NCBI RefSeq assembly: GCF_003751845.1
Contig: NZ_RJKQ01000002.1
Span: 1,240,001 to 1,304,000, forward strand
DNA from: Enterobacter sp. BIGb0383
GTDB lineage: Bacteria; Pseudomonadota; Gammaproteobacteria; Enterobacterales; Enterobacteriaceae
Length of the DNA stretch: 64,000 nt
Reading direction: 5' to 3'
The number at the start of each line of letters is the position of its first letter. Positions within the stretch are counted from its first letter, which is position 1. The position numbers and the translations under genes are program-made. Below the pieces are notes generated by a model, which was given only the letters and a program-made list of their open reading frames with translations, did not search any database and was not told the DNA's origin. This document shows, piece by piece, positions 8,426 to 19,288 of the stretch.

Positions 8426-9844
8426 ATGAGTAAAGTCAAACAACAGGATATTGACCGACTGATAGCCCTGGTCGGCGGCCGCGAGAATATCGCCACCGTC
8501 AGCCACTGCATTACCCGTCTGCGTTTTGTTCTCAACTCCCCGGCTAAAGCCGACCCGAAGGCCATCGAAGCACTGCCGATGGTCAAAGGCTGCTTTACCA
8601 ACGCCGGGCAGTTTCAGGTGGTGGTCGGCACCGAGGTCGGCGACTACTACCAGGCCCTGCTGGCCACCACCGGCCACAGCCGGGCGGATAAAGAGCAGGC
8701 CAAAATGGCCGCCCGCCAGAATATGAAGTGGCACGAGCAGCTGATCTCCCACTTCGCAGAGATCTTCTTCCCTCTGCTACCGGCGCTGATCAGCGGCGGC
8801 CTGATCCTCGGCTTCCGCAATGTGATCGGCGATCTGCCGATGAGCAACGGCCAGACCCTGGCCCAGATCTACCCGGCCCTGCAAACCGTCTACGATTTCC
8901 TGTGGCTGATCGGCGAGGCGATCTTCTTCTATCTCCCGGTCGGGATCTGCTGGTCGGCGGTGCGTAAAATGGGCGGCACGCCGATCCTCGGTATTGTGCT
9001 GGGCGTAACCCTGGTCTCGCCGCAGCTGATGAATGCATATCTGCTGGGAACCCAGGTGCCGGAGGTGTGGAACTTTGGCCTCTTTACCGTCGCTAAAGTG
9101 GGCTATCAGGCGCAGGTGATCCCGGCTCTGCTGGCCGGTCTGGCACTGGGGGTGATTGAAACCCGCTTAAAACGCTGGGTGCCGGACTATCTCTATCTGG
9201 TGGTGGTCCCGGTCTGCTCTCTGCTGCTGGCGGTGTTCCTCGCCCACGCCCTGATTGGTCCCTTCGGGCGGATTATCGGCGACGGCGTGGCCTTTGCCGT
9301 GCGCCATCTGATGACCGGCAGCTTCGCGCCGATTGGCGCCGCCCTGTTTGGTTTCCTCTATGCCCCGCTGGTGATCACCGGCGTGCACCAGACAACGCTG
9401 GCGATTGATATGCAGATGATCCAGAGCATGGGCGGTACTCCGGTCTGGCCGCTGATCGCCCTGTCGAATATTGCCCAGGCGTCGGCGGTGGTCGGCATCA
9501 TTATCTGCAGCCGCAAGCATAACGAGCGCGAAATTTCGGTCCCGGCGGCGATTTCCGCCTTCCTCGGCGTCACCGAACCGGCGATGTACGGCATCAACCT
9601 GAAATACCGCTTCCCGATGCTGTGCGCGATGGTCGGTTCCGGCCTGGCCGGGCTGCTGTGCGGTCTGTACGGGGTGATGGCTAACGGGATAGGCGTCGGC
9701 GGCCTGCCGGGCATTCTCTCCATCCAGCCGGGCTTCTGGCAGGTCTTCGCCCTGGCGATGGCGGTGGCGATTGTCATCCCCATCATCCTGACTTCCGTCA
9801 TCTACCAGCGCAGGCTCCGTCAGGGCGCGCTGCTGGTGGTGTAA
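8426..9844 (+). CDS. treB: PTS trehalose-specific EIIBC component
   Basis: An inner-membrane permease that imports trehalose and phosphorylates it to trehalose-6-phosphate using phosphate from EIIA-Glc (no EIIA domain is fused here). The 472-residue protein has an N-terminal EIIB domain with phospho-cysteine Cys28 in SHCITRLRF, then an EIIC domain from about residue 105 with about ten membrane spans and the conserved GVTEPAMYG loop. Length matches E. coli TreB (473). It is followed by treC after 51 bp containing a hairpin. Expected control is by TreR and catabolite repression. Confidence 0.97.
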   Translation: MSKVKQQDIDRLIALVGGRENIATVSHCITRLRFVLNSPAKADPKAIEALPMVKGCFTNAGQFQVVVGTEVGDYYQALLATTGHSRADKEQAKMAARQNMKWHEQLISHFAEIFFPLLPALISGGLILGFRNVIGDLPMSNGQTLAQIYPALQTVYDFLWLIGEAIFFYLPVGICWSAVRKMGGTPILGIVLGVTLVSPQLMNAYLLGTQVPEVWNFGLFTVAKVGYQAQVIPALLAGLALGVIETRLKRWVPDYLYLVVVPVCSLLLAVFLAHALIGPFGRIIGDGVAFAVRHLMTGSFAPIGAALFGFLYAPLVITGVHQTTLAIDMQMIQSMGGTPVWPLIALSNIAQASAVVGIIICSRKHNEREISVPAAISAFLGVTEPAMYGINLKYRFPMLCAMVGSGLAGLLCGLYGVMANGIGVGGLPGILSIQPGFWQVFALAMAVAIVIPIILTSVIYQRRLRQGALLVV

Positions 9845-9852
9845 TTACCTTT

Positions 9853-9880
9853 GCGGGGCGTTGTTGCGCCCCGCCGTTTT
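9853..9880 (+). terminator. Intercistronic hairpin between treB and treC
   Basis: GCGGGGCG pairs with CGCCCCGC over TTGTTG and is followed by CGTTTTTAG. It resembles a rho-independent terminator inside the operon and would lower treC relative to treB or stabilise the treB end. Confidence 0.6.
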
Positions 9881-9895
9881 TAGCAGGAAAGCACT

Positions 9896-11551
9896 ATGAA
9901 TACCTCTCTCCCCTGGTGGCAAAACGGCGTTATCTATCAGATCTACCCAAAGAGTTTTCAGGACACAACAGGCAGCGGCACCGGCGATCTGCGCGGGGTG
10001 ATTTCCCGCCTCGACTATCTGCAGCAGCTTGGCGTGGACGCCATCTGGCTGACGCCCTTTTATGTGTCACCCCAGGTGGATAACGGCTATGACGTGGCCG
10101 ATTACACCGCCGTCGACCCGGCTTACGGCACCCTTGGGGATTTTGACGAACTGGTAGCCCGCGCCCATCAGCGCGGGATGCGTATCGTGCTGGATATGGT
10201 GTTTAATCATACCTCTACCGAACACGCCTGGTTTCGTGAGGCGCTGGATAAAAATAGTCCGCGACGTCACTTCTATATCTGGCGCGACGGCGTGCCGGAA
10301 CAGTTGCCCAATAACTGGCGCTCTAAATTCGGCGGTCCGGCCTGGAAATGGCACGCGCCGAGCGAGCAGTACTATCTGCACCTCTTTGCCCCGGAGCAGG
10401 CGGATCTGAACTGGGACAACCCGGCGGTACGCGCCGAGCTGAAAAAGGTCTGTGAATTCTGGGCCGATCGCGGCGTCGACGGTCTGCGCCTTGACGTCGT
10501 CAACCTGATCGCCAAAGAGCAGACCTTCCCGGACGATCCTCAGGGCGATGGCCGTAGCTTCTATACGGATGGGCTACGGGCCCATGACTATCTGCGCGAA
10601 ATGAGCCGGGATGTGTTTCAGCCGCGCAATCTGATGACGGTGGGCGAAATGTCCTCCACCACGCTTGAGAGCTGCCGCCAGTACGCCAGCCTCAATGGCG
10701 ACCAGCTGTCGATGACCTTTAACTTTCACCATCTGAAGGTCGATTATCCCGGCGGCGAAAAGTGGACGCTGGCAAAAGCGGACTTTGTTGCGCTTAAGCG
10801 CCTGTTCCGCCACTGGCAGCAGGGAATGCATAACCAGGCCTGGAACGCCCTGTTCTGGTGTAACCACGATCAGCCACGTATCGTCTCGCGTTTCGGCGAC
10901 GACGGCGCCCTGCGCGTTCCGGCGGCTAAAATGCTGGCGATGGTGCTGCACGGGATGCAGGGCACGCCCTATATCTATCAGGGCGAAGAGATCGGCATGA
11001 CCAACCCGCGCTTCACGCAGATCGACGACTATCGCGACGTGGAGAGCCTCAATATGTTCCGCGAAAAGCGCGCGCTGGGTCGCGATACGGATGAACTGCT
11101 GGCGATCCTCGCCAGTAAATCCCGCGATAACAGCCGCACGCCGATCCCGTGGAGCGCACAACGCCACGGCGGTTTTACCACCGGCGAACCCTGGATTGAT
11201 CTCGGGAAGCACTATCAGGAGATTAACGTCGAGGCAGCACTGAACGATCCGGATTCAGTGTTCTACACCTATCAACAGCTGATTCAGCTGCGTAAAACTC
11301 TGCCACTGCTTACCTTTGGCGATTATCATGACGCCCTCCCGGATCACCCTTTCCTCTGGAGCTATCGCCGCCACTGGCAGGGCCAGACGTTGCAGGTTGT
11401 CGCCAACCTGAGCCACGAATGCCAGCCCTGGCAACCGGAAACGACCAACGGAAACTGGAAGCAAGTGCTCACTAACTACGCGGAAACATCGGAGACACCC
11501 TGCGAGATGATTCTCCGGCCGTTTGAAGCGGTGTGGTGGCTACAGGAGTAA
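9896..11551 (+). CDS. treC: Trehalose-6-phosphate hydrolase
   Basis: Cytoplasmic alpha,alpha-phosphotrehalase of glycoside hydrolase family 13 that splits trehalose-6-phosphate into glucose and glucose-6-phosphate. The product is 551 residues. The GH13 regions are intact: LDMVFNHTS (region I), GLRLDVVN with nucleophile Asp200, TVGEMS with acid/base Glu251, and FWCNHDQPR (region IV). Start ATG at 9896 follows AGCAGGAAAGC. It is the last gene of treBC and supplies glycolysis with TreB's product. Nothing looks damaged. Confidence 0.97.
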   Translation: MNTSLPWWQNGVIYQIYPKSFQDTTGSGTGDLRGVISRLDYLQQLGVDAIWLTPFYVSPQVDNGYDVADYTAVDPAYGTLGDFDELVARAHQRGMRIVLDMVFNHTSTEHAWFREALDKNSPRRHFYIWRDGVPEQLPNNWRSKFGGPAWKWHAPSEQYYLHLFAPEQADLNWDNPAVRAELKKVCEFWADRGVDGLRLDVVNLIAKEQTFPDDPQGDGRSFYTDGLRAHDYLREMSRDVFQPRNLMTVGEMSSTTLESCRQYASLNGDQLSMTFNFHHLKVDYPGGEKWTLAKADFVALKRLFRHWQQGMHNQAWNALFWCNHDQPRIVSRFGDDGALRVPAAKMLAMVLHGMQGTPYIYQGEEIGMTNPRFTQIDDYRDVESLNMFREKRALGRDTDELLAILASKSRDNSRTPIPWSAQRHGGFTTGEPWIDLGKHYQEINVEAALNDPDSVFYTYQQLIQLRKTLPLLTFGDYHDALPDHPFLWSYRRHWQGQTLQVVANLSHECQPWQPETTNGNWKQVLTNYAETSETPCEMILRPFEAVWWLQE

Positions 11552-11647
11552 AATAATCGTGATGACAGATGGGGGAAGGAGTGAACGGACGTTCCTGCCT
11601 CCATCTATTTATTGTGACGGCAAGGCAGGAAGGACAAGAAAGTATAA

Positions 11648-11899
11648 TCAGTGGCGGATTTTCGCCAGCTCGTCTGCCGTCAGCCCGGTCAGCTTTATGA
11701 TGGTATTGCGGTCGAGGCCGTTCTGCAGCATGGTGCGTGCAACTTCGAGTTTGCCTTTCTCTATGCCACGCTCTTCACCGAGCAGGATCCCTTTTTCAAT
11801 GCCCTGCTCAAGACCTTTCTCAAGACCTTTCTCCATGCCCTTCTGTTCGAGCTGTTGTGCGATAGTCATCAGTTGGTCCTCATGCTGTGGCACCCGCAT
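11648..11899 (-). pseudogene. Orphan C-terminal segment of an Rpn-family nuclease
   Basis: An 83-codon frame matching only the C-terminal part of recombination-promoting nucleases (Rpn/YhgA-like, PD-(D/E)XK). It shows MTIAQQLEQKG, several EKG[IL] charged repeats and the terminal GKLEVARTMLQNGLD...LTADELAKIRH block. The nuclease domain (about 200 residues) is absent and a TAG codon lies in frame shortly upstream, so the large protein is lost. However, MTIAQQ (start 11869) has GAGG at ribosome-site distance. In E. coli rpnA an internal start is reported to make just such a small C-terminal protein that inhibits the full nuclease. It may be a relic or a functional orphan of that kind. Confidence 0.8.
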
Positions 11900-12372
11900 C
11901 CTATGGGGTAACTATATTATCTAATTCCATTTTTACTTACGTGACGCGCACAACAGTTAAACAAACGGAAAAAACACTTCGCCGAGCCGCCTTACTACAG
12001 CACCTTCCATAGTATGCCCCTATGTTTTCGCTGCATTTTTAAGCAAACATAATGAAGAAACATTTACATTTCCCCCGGATGCCCGTCCGCTGTGCTCCTT
12101 GCGCACTTTCACTCTTTTACTTTGTCCTGAATCAAAAAAGTCGCAAACATCTTTGATGCAAAGCACTACATATAGACTTTAGAATGCATCCCGGCCCTAC
12201 ATCTTGTATTAATCGTCTATTATTACAACAAATCCTCACTCCCTAATCGCAACGGAGTTGTGGATAAACCGGGCCAGAATCGAGGGAAGTGATTGCTTAG
12301 CGTGGTGAATACCCCGGCAGCGCTTTTCTGAACCTCTGTGGATAACCTGTTTTCAAAAATTATGGAGTGATC
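11900..12372 (+). promoter_or_regulatory. nrdDG upstream region with NrdR boxes and DnaA boxes
   Basis: This 470-bp gene-free stretch holds the nrdDG control region. Two NrdR-type boxes, CACTACATATAGAC (12164-12177) and CCCTACATCTTGTA (12195-12208), are exactly 31 bp apart, the spacing typical of NrdR pairs. Two perfect DnaA boxes, TGTGGATAA, lie at 12259-12267 and 12337-12345, between the NrdR boxes and the start codon. No convincing FNR dyad was found, and no gene was seen in 11940-12160. Confidence 0.7.
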
Positions 12373-14510
<2,138 letters not shown>

Positions 14511-14511
<1 letters not shown>

Positions 14512-14975
14512 TGAATTTTCATCAATACTACCCGGTCGACATTGTTAATGGCCCCGGCACCCGCTGCACCCTCTTTGTTTCGGGATGCGTGCACGAGTGC
14601 CCCGGCTGCTATAACAAAAGCACCTGGCGGCTCAATTCCGGCCTGCCGTACACCGCCGAGGTCGAAGACAAGATTATTGCCGATCTGAACGATACGCGGG
14701 TTAAGCGTCAGGGGATCACGCTCTCCGGTGGCGATCCGCTGCATCCGCAGAATGTGCCGACGATCCTGACGCTGGTTGAGCGTATTCGCGCCGAGTGTCC
14801 CGGCAAGGATATCTGGGTCTGGACCGGCTATAAGCTGGACGAGCTGAACGCCGAACAGATGGCGGTGGTGGATTTGATTAACGTGCTGGTCGACGGGAAA
14901 TTTGTGCAGGATTTAAAAGACCCGGCGCTGATCTGGCGAGGCAGTAGCAACCAGGTCGTGCATCATCTGAGATAA
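14511..14975 (+). CDS. nrdG: Anaerobic ribonucleotide reductase-activating protein
   Basis: A radical-SAM activase that generates the glycyl radical on NrdD. The product is 154 residues with the cluster motif CVHECPGC (CX3CX2C; Cys26, Cys30, Cys33) and the SAM-binding GGDPL segment. The ATG at 14511 overlaps the nrdD TGA, and a TTG three bases earlier is disregarded because E. coli NrdG begins MNYHQYYPVD, here MNFHQYYPVD. It forms a two-gene operon with nrdD. A hairpin (14983-15004) follows. Confidence 0.97.
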
Positions 14976-14982
14976 ACCTTCA

Positions 14983-15010
14983 CCCGACCGCGCAAGCGGC
15001 CGGGCTTTCT
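14983..15010. terminator. Hairpin between convergent nrdG and nitroreductase gene
   Basis: CCCG-A-CCG (14983-14990) and CGG-C-CGGG (14997-15004) form an imperfect stem over CGCAAG, followed by CTTTCT. It is probably the end of the nrdDG transcript. Confidence 0.55.
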
Positions 15011-15013
15011 GGC

Positions 15014-15613
15014 TTATTTAGCCACGATAAAACGCTTTTCATCTTCCATATAGGTTTTATCGCCCGCCGGTGCCGCAATCGAACCGAAGTTCATATGCGC
15101 GCGCAGTTTCCAGTTAGACGGGATGTTCCAGGTCTGCTGAACATCGCTGTCGATCAGCGGGTTGTAGTGCTGCAGGTTCGCGCCAATCCCTTTCTCTGCC
15201 AGTGCCAGCCAGACCGCATACTGGGCGATACCGGAGCTGTGCTCGGACCAGACCGGGAAGTTGTCCGCATAGGCAGCAAACTGCTCCTGCAGGCCCGTCA
15301 CCACATTCTGATCTTCGAAGAACAGCACCGAACCTGCCGCGGCGGCAAAGCCGTCGATTTTGTCGGAGGTGGCGTGGAAGCTCTCTGCCGGAACAATTTT
15401 GCGTAGCTGTTCACGTACCAGCTCCCAGAATTTATTGTGCTCGTTACCCAGCAGGATCAGAGCGCGGGAGCTTTGGGAGTTAAACGCCGACGGCGCCTGG
15501 CGAATCGCATCCTGAATCAGCTGAACAACCGTATCTTCGGCCAGCGGAAGATCTTTGCCCAGGGCATAAATGGTACGGCGTTGTGTGGCAAGCGAAAGGT
15601 AATTATCTGACAT
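15014..15613 (-). CDS. Nitroreductase family protein (Frm2/HBN1-like)
   Basis: A 199-residue FMN-dependent nitroreductase-fold protein of the small Frm2-like subfamily, which reduces nitro-aromatics and has been tied to fatty-acid signalling in yeast. Family blocks visible are RRTIYALGKDLPL, APSAFNSQSSRALIL, the FFEDQ and FPVWSEHSSGIAQYAVWLAL helix, and HYNPLID. The start at 15613 (MSDNYLSLA) has a strong CAGGAG site 8 nt upstream. The frame stays open for another 77 codons, including a second possible start (15730, MSSFQKILNALL) with no family match, listed under findings. It is not part of the K-12 locus. The substrate is unknown. Confidence 0.85.
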   Translation of the reverse strand: MSDNYLSLATQRRTIYALGKDLPLAEDTVVQLIQDAIRQAPSAFNSQSSRALILLGNEHNKFWELVREQLRKIVPAESFHATSDKIDGFAAAAGSVLFFEDQNVVTGLQEQFAAYADNFPVWSEHSSGIAQYAVWLALAEKGIGANLQHYNPLIDSDVQQTWNIPSNWKLRAHMNFGSIAAPAGDKTYMEDEKRFIVAK

Positions 15614-16002
15614 AACGACTCCTGAAAGCGTTTCGGGTTCCTGTATCGGCATCACCGGGCTGCTGCTTTTTGGCGCAGTCGGGGCGGGCCGTGAGAGTAG
15701 TGCGTTCAAAATTTTCTGAAACGAACTCATGATGTACGGATTCCTGTCTGAGTCCTGACGTCGGGCATAACGCTGCCCTGCTGTTGAAAAGATAAACCTG
15801 ACGGCGCCTGAAAGAAAGCAAAACGCTTTGTTGGCTATCGTCAAAAAAACCGAACAAGCGACGATTGTTCATTTTTTATTAAATAATTTTTTTCTGCTGC
15901 CGATAATTCTATAGTCACGTTCACCCGACAGAAATACCCTCCTCCCTGTGGAGGTGACGATCCCTTGCGCGCAGCGCTACATTGCGATGATTGGAGATGA
16001 TG

Positions 16003-16446
16003 ATGAACGGCATTGAAAACATTACCGCCGCGAATACTCAGAGCGATTCGCTTTTATCTAACAACGATAATACTTCTGCCATGCGGAATAATCCCAAAAC
16101 AGCAGAATCTAATAGTGATAATAATCAAAAGGGTATTGAGGAAAGCAGCACAAAGATCACACTTTCAGCTACCGATCTGGAAGAGATAAATAAACAGCAT
16201 GAACTTAAAGTTGAAGAAGTTAAAAAGACCGACTACACCCTGGAGATGACCGGACTACCCCTGTTTGGCGGCAGACTGATCTCGATAGCGAAGTACCCGA
16301 ACGGTGAAGAGGTGATTGTTGATGCCCTTTCCGGGAGAAGACTGACGGCGCAGGAGCTGCAGGATTTATCCTCTGCACAACAGCAGGTAGTTGACTTGCC
16401 CGACATGGATATTATTGGTTCCGTACGCGATCCCAGTGATCTTTAA
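16003..16446 (+). CDS. Unrecognised Ser/Asn-rich hypothetical protein
   Basis: A 147-residue protein of no family that I recognise. Residues 1-50 are rich in Ser, Asn, Thr and Gln and likely disordered. Residues 55-85 look helical and charged (TDLEEINKQHELKVEEVKK), and a compact C-terminal part holds GLPLFGGRLISIAKYPNGEE and SGRRLTAQELQDL. No signal peptide or membrane span is visible. The third of three tandem ATGs (16003) is chosen because GGAG lies 6 nt before it. The gene is visibly more A/T-rich than its neighbours and sits alone between the nitroreductase gene and the convergent end of the nine-gene operon, which suggests foreign origin. No function is proposed. Confidence 0.65.
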   Translation: MNGIENITAANTQSDSLLSNNDNTSAMRNNPKTAESNSDNNQKGIEESSTKITLSATDLEEINKQHELKVEEVKKTDYTLEMTGLPLFGGRLISIAKYPNGEEVIVDALSGRRLTAQELQDLSSAQQQVVDLPDMDIIGSVRDPSDL

Positions 16447-16615
16447 TATATTTAAGCCAACTTGATAATTATAATAAATACGCTACGCGCGAAATAATTT
16501 ACTATAAGGCAAGATAAGAAAGCCCTCTCTCCCGTATTTATATATTGGGAAAGGATCGGACCAGAGCTTTCACCGGATACAGAATTTAAAACCACCAGGG
16601 ATAAATTCAGGCGAG

Positions 16616-18526
16616 TTAAAAACGCCCCAGACACTCTATTGCCACCGATTTAAATTCGGCGAAATCCTTACAGCCACAGAGTCTTGCCATGGCGCGCTCG
16701 CGCAGGAAAGTGACGAATATATCGTAGATGGCCATTGCCTCCTCATATTCGCTTTTGCTGATCGCCAGCAGAAAGATCACCTGGGCCGTTTCATCTCCCC
16801 AGCGGATCCCCTGCGGGGCCAGCACCGTATAGACCACGGTTTTCTTTGCCAGCAGTCCCAGGGAGTGCGGCAGCGCGATACCGTCGCCGAGCATAGTGCT
16901 GACAATAGCTTCTCGCTCGACCACCGAATCAAGAAACGCCGCGTCAACAAAACCTTCCTGCTCAAGCTGGCCGCACAACTCCCGGAACAGAGTCTGTCTG
17001 TCGACCGGCTCCTCAATCACCCGGAAATGGGCGGCATCAAAATATTTGTTCAGCATCCACGGGCGGGTACGGTCCACCAGCACCAGTTTGCCAATCTGCT
17101 CCAGCTGGTAGTCGGTCGGGAACGGGGCGATGGTCACCACCGGCTTATCCTTCTCCGCGATGCGCGCCGTGGAGATCACAAAGTCTTCGGCGACCGATTC
17201 GCGCTGCTCATAGTCGCGCAGGGTGAGGGTGCCGGTGACCTCGATTTGCGGGTATTTTCGCTGCAGCACCGCCTCAATCATCCGCACCATCGCATTACCG
17301 GTATCGCACACCAGCAGCACCCGGGGATGGCGCTGATAGCCGATATTGTAGTGCCGCTCAAGGCCCACGCCGATATGCAGTACCAGAAAACCAATCTCAT
17401 TTTCGCTGATACTGTACGGCGTGTATTTCCCCCAGCTGGAGACCGCCGCCAGGGTCATGTCCCACGCCATCGGGTAGTGCTGCTTGATATTATCCAGCAG
17501 CGGATTGGGGATCATGATCTGGTAGCGCACCCGGGTGATCATGGTTTTGATATGGGTCAGCAGGTCCGCGTGGAGCTGCGCATCATCGAGCAGATTGTAG
17601 TTATAGTGGCTGTTGATATAGCGCAGGATATAGAGCACCAGGGCTTCATCATCATCGGCGTTAATGGCGCTGGGAGCCGCATCCTGCACCTGACGAGCGG
17701 CAATATGCACCCGCAGCCAGCTCTCTTCCGATGACGACAGCGGTTTTCCGGCCAGCTGCTGTAAGACCTGAACCACTTCCCGCGCCGCATCGCGTACCCG
17801 CTCGTCCACGTCATCGGCGCTGAAATCCGCCAGGGGATAGCCTTCGCTGATGCGCCGCACCGAGACGGCGCAGTAAAGGCGAATAAAGCGTTCGCCTTCA
17901 TCGGTCAGACGGATAGCAAAGCGAGTAAAGATATCATGCAGCACCACCATCAGCTGTTCCGGCACGCCCGCGTTCAGCACCTCATCGACTATCGGCGCGC
18001 TGACGGCATCCTGCTGGCTGAGATCCCAGAGCAGATCCGTCAGACAGGCGCGGATAGCCACCTCGCTGCCGAACAGTTTCATGCCGTGACGCGGACGGGT
18101 TTCGAGGGTCAGATGGTAGCGCGCCAGCCACTCGCGCACGTCAACCATATCGCCCTGCAGGGTTGCGCGGCTGACAAACCACTCATCGGCCAGGTCTTCC
18201 AGCTTGAGGGAGAAGGCGGAGGTAAGAAAACGCACCACCAGGTAGTGAACCCGCTGCAGGCCGCTGCGCGGAATACGCAGCCCACGCGGACGAGCCACCT
18301 CCAGACGCTGGTAGCGCGAGGCGTCCTCTACTTTTAGCTGATAGCCGTTGCCGCGGCTGAGGATAAACTGCGCCCCGTGGGCTTCCAGCAGGGCGTTAAG
18401 CGCGGTGATATCGGCCCGAACGGTCCGCGTCGAAACCGACAGCCGCTGGGCCAGTTCGTCCTGCGGCAGCGTTTCGTTTTGCAGCATATCAAACAGCTGC
18501 GCCAGGCGTTGGTTCGGGAATCGCAC
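16616..18526 (-). CDS. PRD/EIIB/EIIA-containing transcriptional regulator (BglG/MtlR-like)
   Basis: A 636-residue PTS-controlled regulator. Domain order: an N-terminal helix-turn-helix (residues about 5-60, LAQRLSVSTRTVRADITALN); a second winged helix to about 170; two PRD domains with candidate phospho-histidines (for example VLHIGVG in PRD2); an EIIB-like domain with Cys in VLLVCDTGNAM; and a C-terminal EIIA-like domain with active His in GIALPHSLG. This architecture is that of DNA-binding activators such as MtlR. The start is GTG with AAGGAAAC upstream. It is the last gene of the operon, 21 bp after the aldolase gene, and most likely controls it in response to phosphorylation by PTS proteins. 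Confidence 0.85.
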   Translation of the reverse strand: MRFPNQRLAQLFDMLQNETLPQDELAQRLSVSTRTVRADITALNALLEAHGAQFILSRGNGYQLKVEDASRYQRLEVARPRGLRIPRSGLQRVHYLVVRFLTSAFSLKLEDLADEWFVSRATLQGDMVDVREWLARYHLTLETRPRHGMKLFGSEVAIRACLTDLLWDLSQQDAVSAPIVDEVLNAGVPEQLMVVLHDIFTRFAIRLTDEGERFIRLYCAVSVRRISEGYPLADFSADDVDERVRDAAREVVQVLQQLAGKPLSSSEESWLRVHIAARQVQDAAPSAINADDDEALVLYILRYINSHYNYNLLDDAQLHADLLTHIKTMITRVRYQIMIPNPLLDNIKQHYPMAWDMTLAAVSSWGKYTPYSISENEIGFLVLHIGVGLERHYNIGYQRHPRVLLVCDTGNAMVRMIEAVLQRKYPQIEVTGTLTLRDYEQRESVAEDFVISTARIAEKDKPVVTIAPFPTDYQLEQIGKLVLVDRTRPWMLNKYFDAAHFRVIEEPVDRQTLFRELCGQLEQEGFVDAAFLDSVVEREAIVSTMLGDGIALPHSLGLLAKKTVVYTVLAPQGIRWGDETAQVIFLLAISKSEYEEAMAIYDIFVTFLRERAMARLCGCKDFAEFKSVAIECLGRF

Positions 18527-18547
18527 GTCAGTTTCCTTTTATCACTA

Positions 18548-19288
18548 TTAGCCCACGCATTTTTTGGTGAGTGCCAGCAGCGTGCGGACATCGTCCGGGC
18601 GCGTATCGCCGCTTGCCTTATCAATAATCGAGCTGTAGATGTGCGGGATGATTTTGCTGACCCCGGCATCGAGGGCGATCTGCAGGATCTCGCCGTAGTT
18701 GTCCAGATCGATCCCGCCGGTTGGCTCCAGCCAGAAGTCGTGGCGTGCGCAGGCTTCGGCCACGGCCTGGAACTCCGCACGGCTCTTCAGCCCGCCCATC
18801 GGGAAATATTTGATCGAGCTACCGCCCATATCCTTCAGCAGGGCAATGGCCGTTTCCACATCGACAATCCCGTCCAGCGCTTTGCTGCTCAGCGGGCCGG
18901 TGGAGATTTTGACCTTGCCCGGCGTACCGGTGGGCGACACCAGACCGTTAACCACCGTCTCGCTCTGGCCCAGCAGCGCCCGGCTGGTGCCGACGCCGGT
19001 AAAGACCTGGTTCACATGCTGAGGCTGGATCTGGCGGGAGATTTCGCTGACCATCGCCGACTGGTTCGGATCGCCTGCGCCCAGGCCGACCGAGAGCGCG
19101 TTATCAATAAGCATCGCATACTCACGCATATCCGCCACCGCGCTGGCGACGTCCGGGTAGTTTTTCGACAGCACGCCGACCAGGACGTGACCTTCCGCCG
19201 CTTCATAGATGGCGCTGGCGTTAGATTTTGACCCGGCCAGGACGTTCAGACACACCCGGTCGCGGTAGAAATTGGGCGTCAGTTTCAT
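18548..19288 (-). CDS. 2-dehydro-3-deoxy-phosphogluconate aldolase family (KDGP aldolase, DgaF-like)
   Basis: A 246-residue TIM-barrel protein of the KDGP-aldolase family (TIGR03581, EF_0839 type), whose Salmonella relative DgaF cleaves 2-keto-3-deoxy-6-phosphogluconate to pyruvate and glyceraldehyde-3-phosphate. Visible segments are GSKSNASAIYEAAEGHVLVG, SSIKYFPMGGLKSR (candidate Schiff-base Lys region) and WLEPTGGIDLDN. AAGGAG precedes the start; the gene overlaps the upstream PLP-enzyme gene by 4 nt (ATGA), so the two enzymes are translationally coupled. The expected substrate is the 2-keto-3-deoxy acid made by that neighbour. Whether it acts on a phosphorylated or free acid cannot be told from sequence. 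Confidence 0.85.
   Translation of the reverse strand: MKLTPNFYRDRVCLNVLAGSKSNASAIYEAAEGHVLVGVLSKNYPDVASAVADMREYAMLIDNALSVGLGAGDPNQSAMVSEISRQIQPQHVNQVFTGVGTSRALLGQSETVVNGLVSPTGTPGKVKISTGPLSSKALDGIVDVETAIALLKDMGGSSIKYFPMGGLKSRAEFQAVAEACARHDFWLEPTGGIDLDNYGEILQIALDAGVSKIIPHIYSSIIDKASGDTRPDDVRTLLALTKKCVG

Noticed and set aside
12131-12168. FNR site upstream of nrdD (ATCAA and TTGAT half-sites)
   Set aside because: The half-sites are in the wrong order and spacing for TTGAT-N4-ATCAA.
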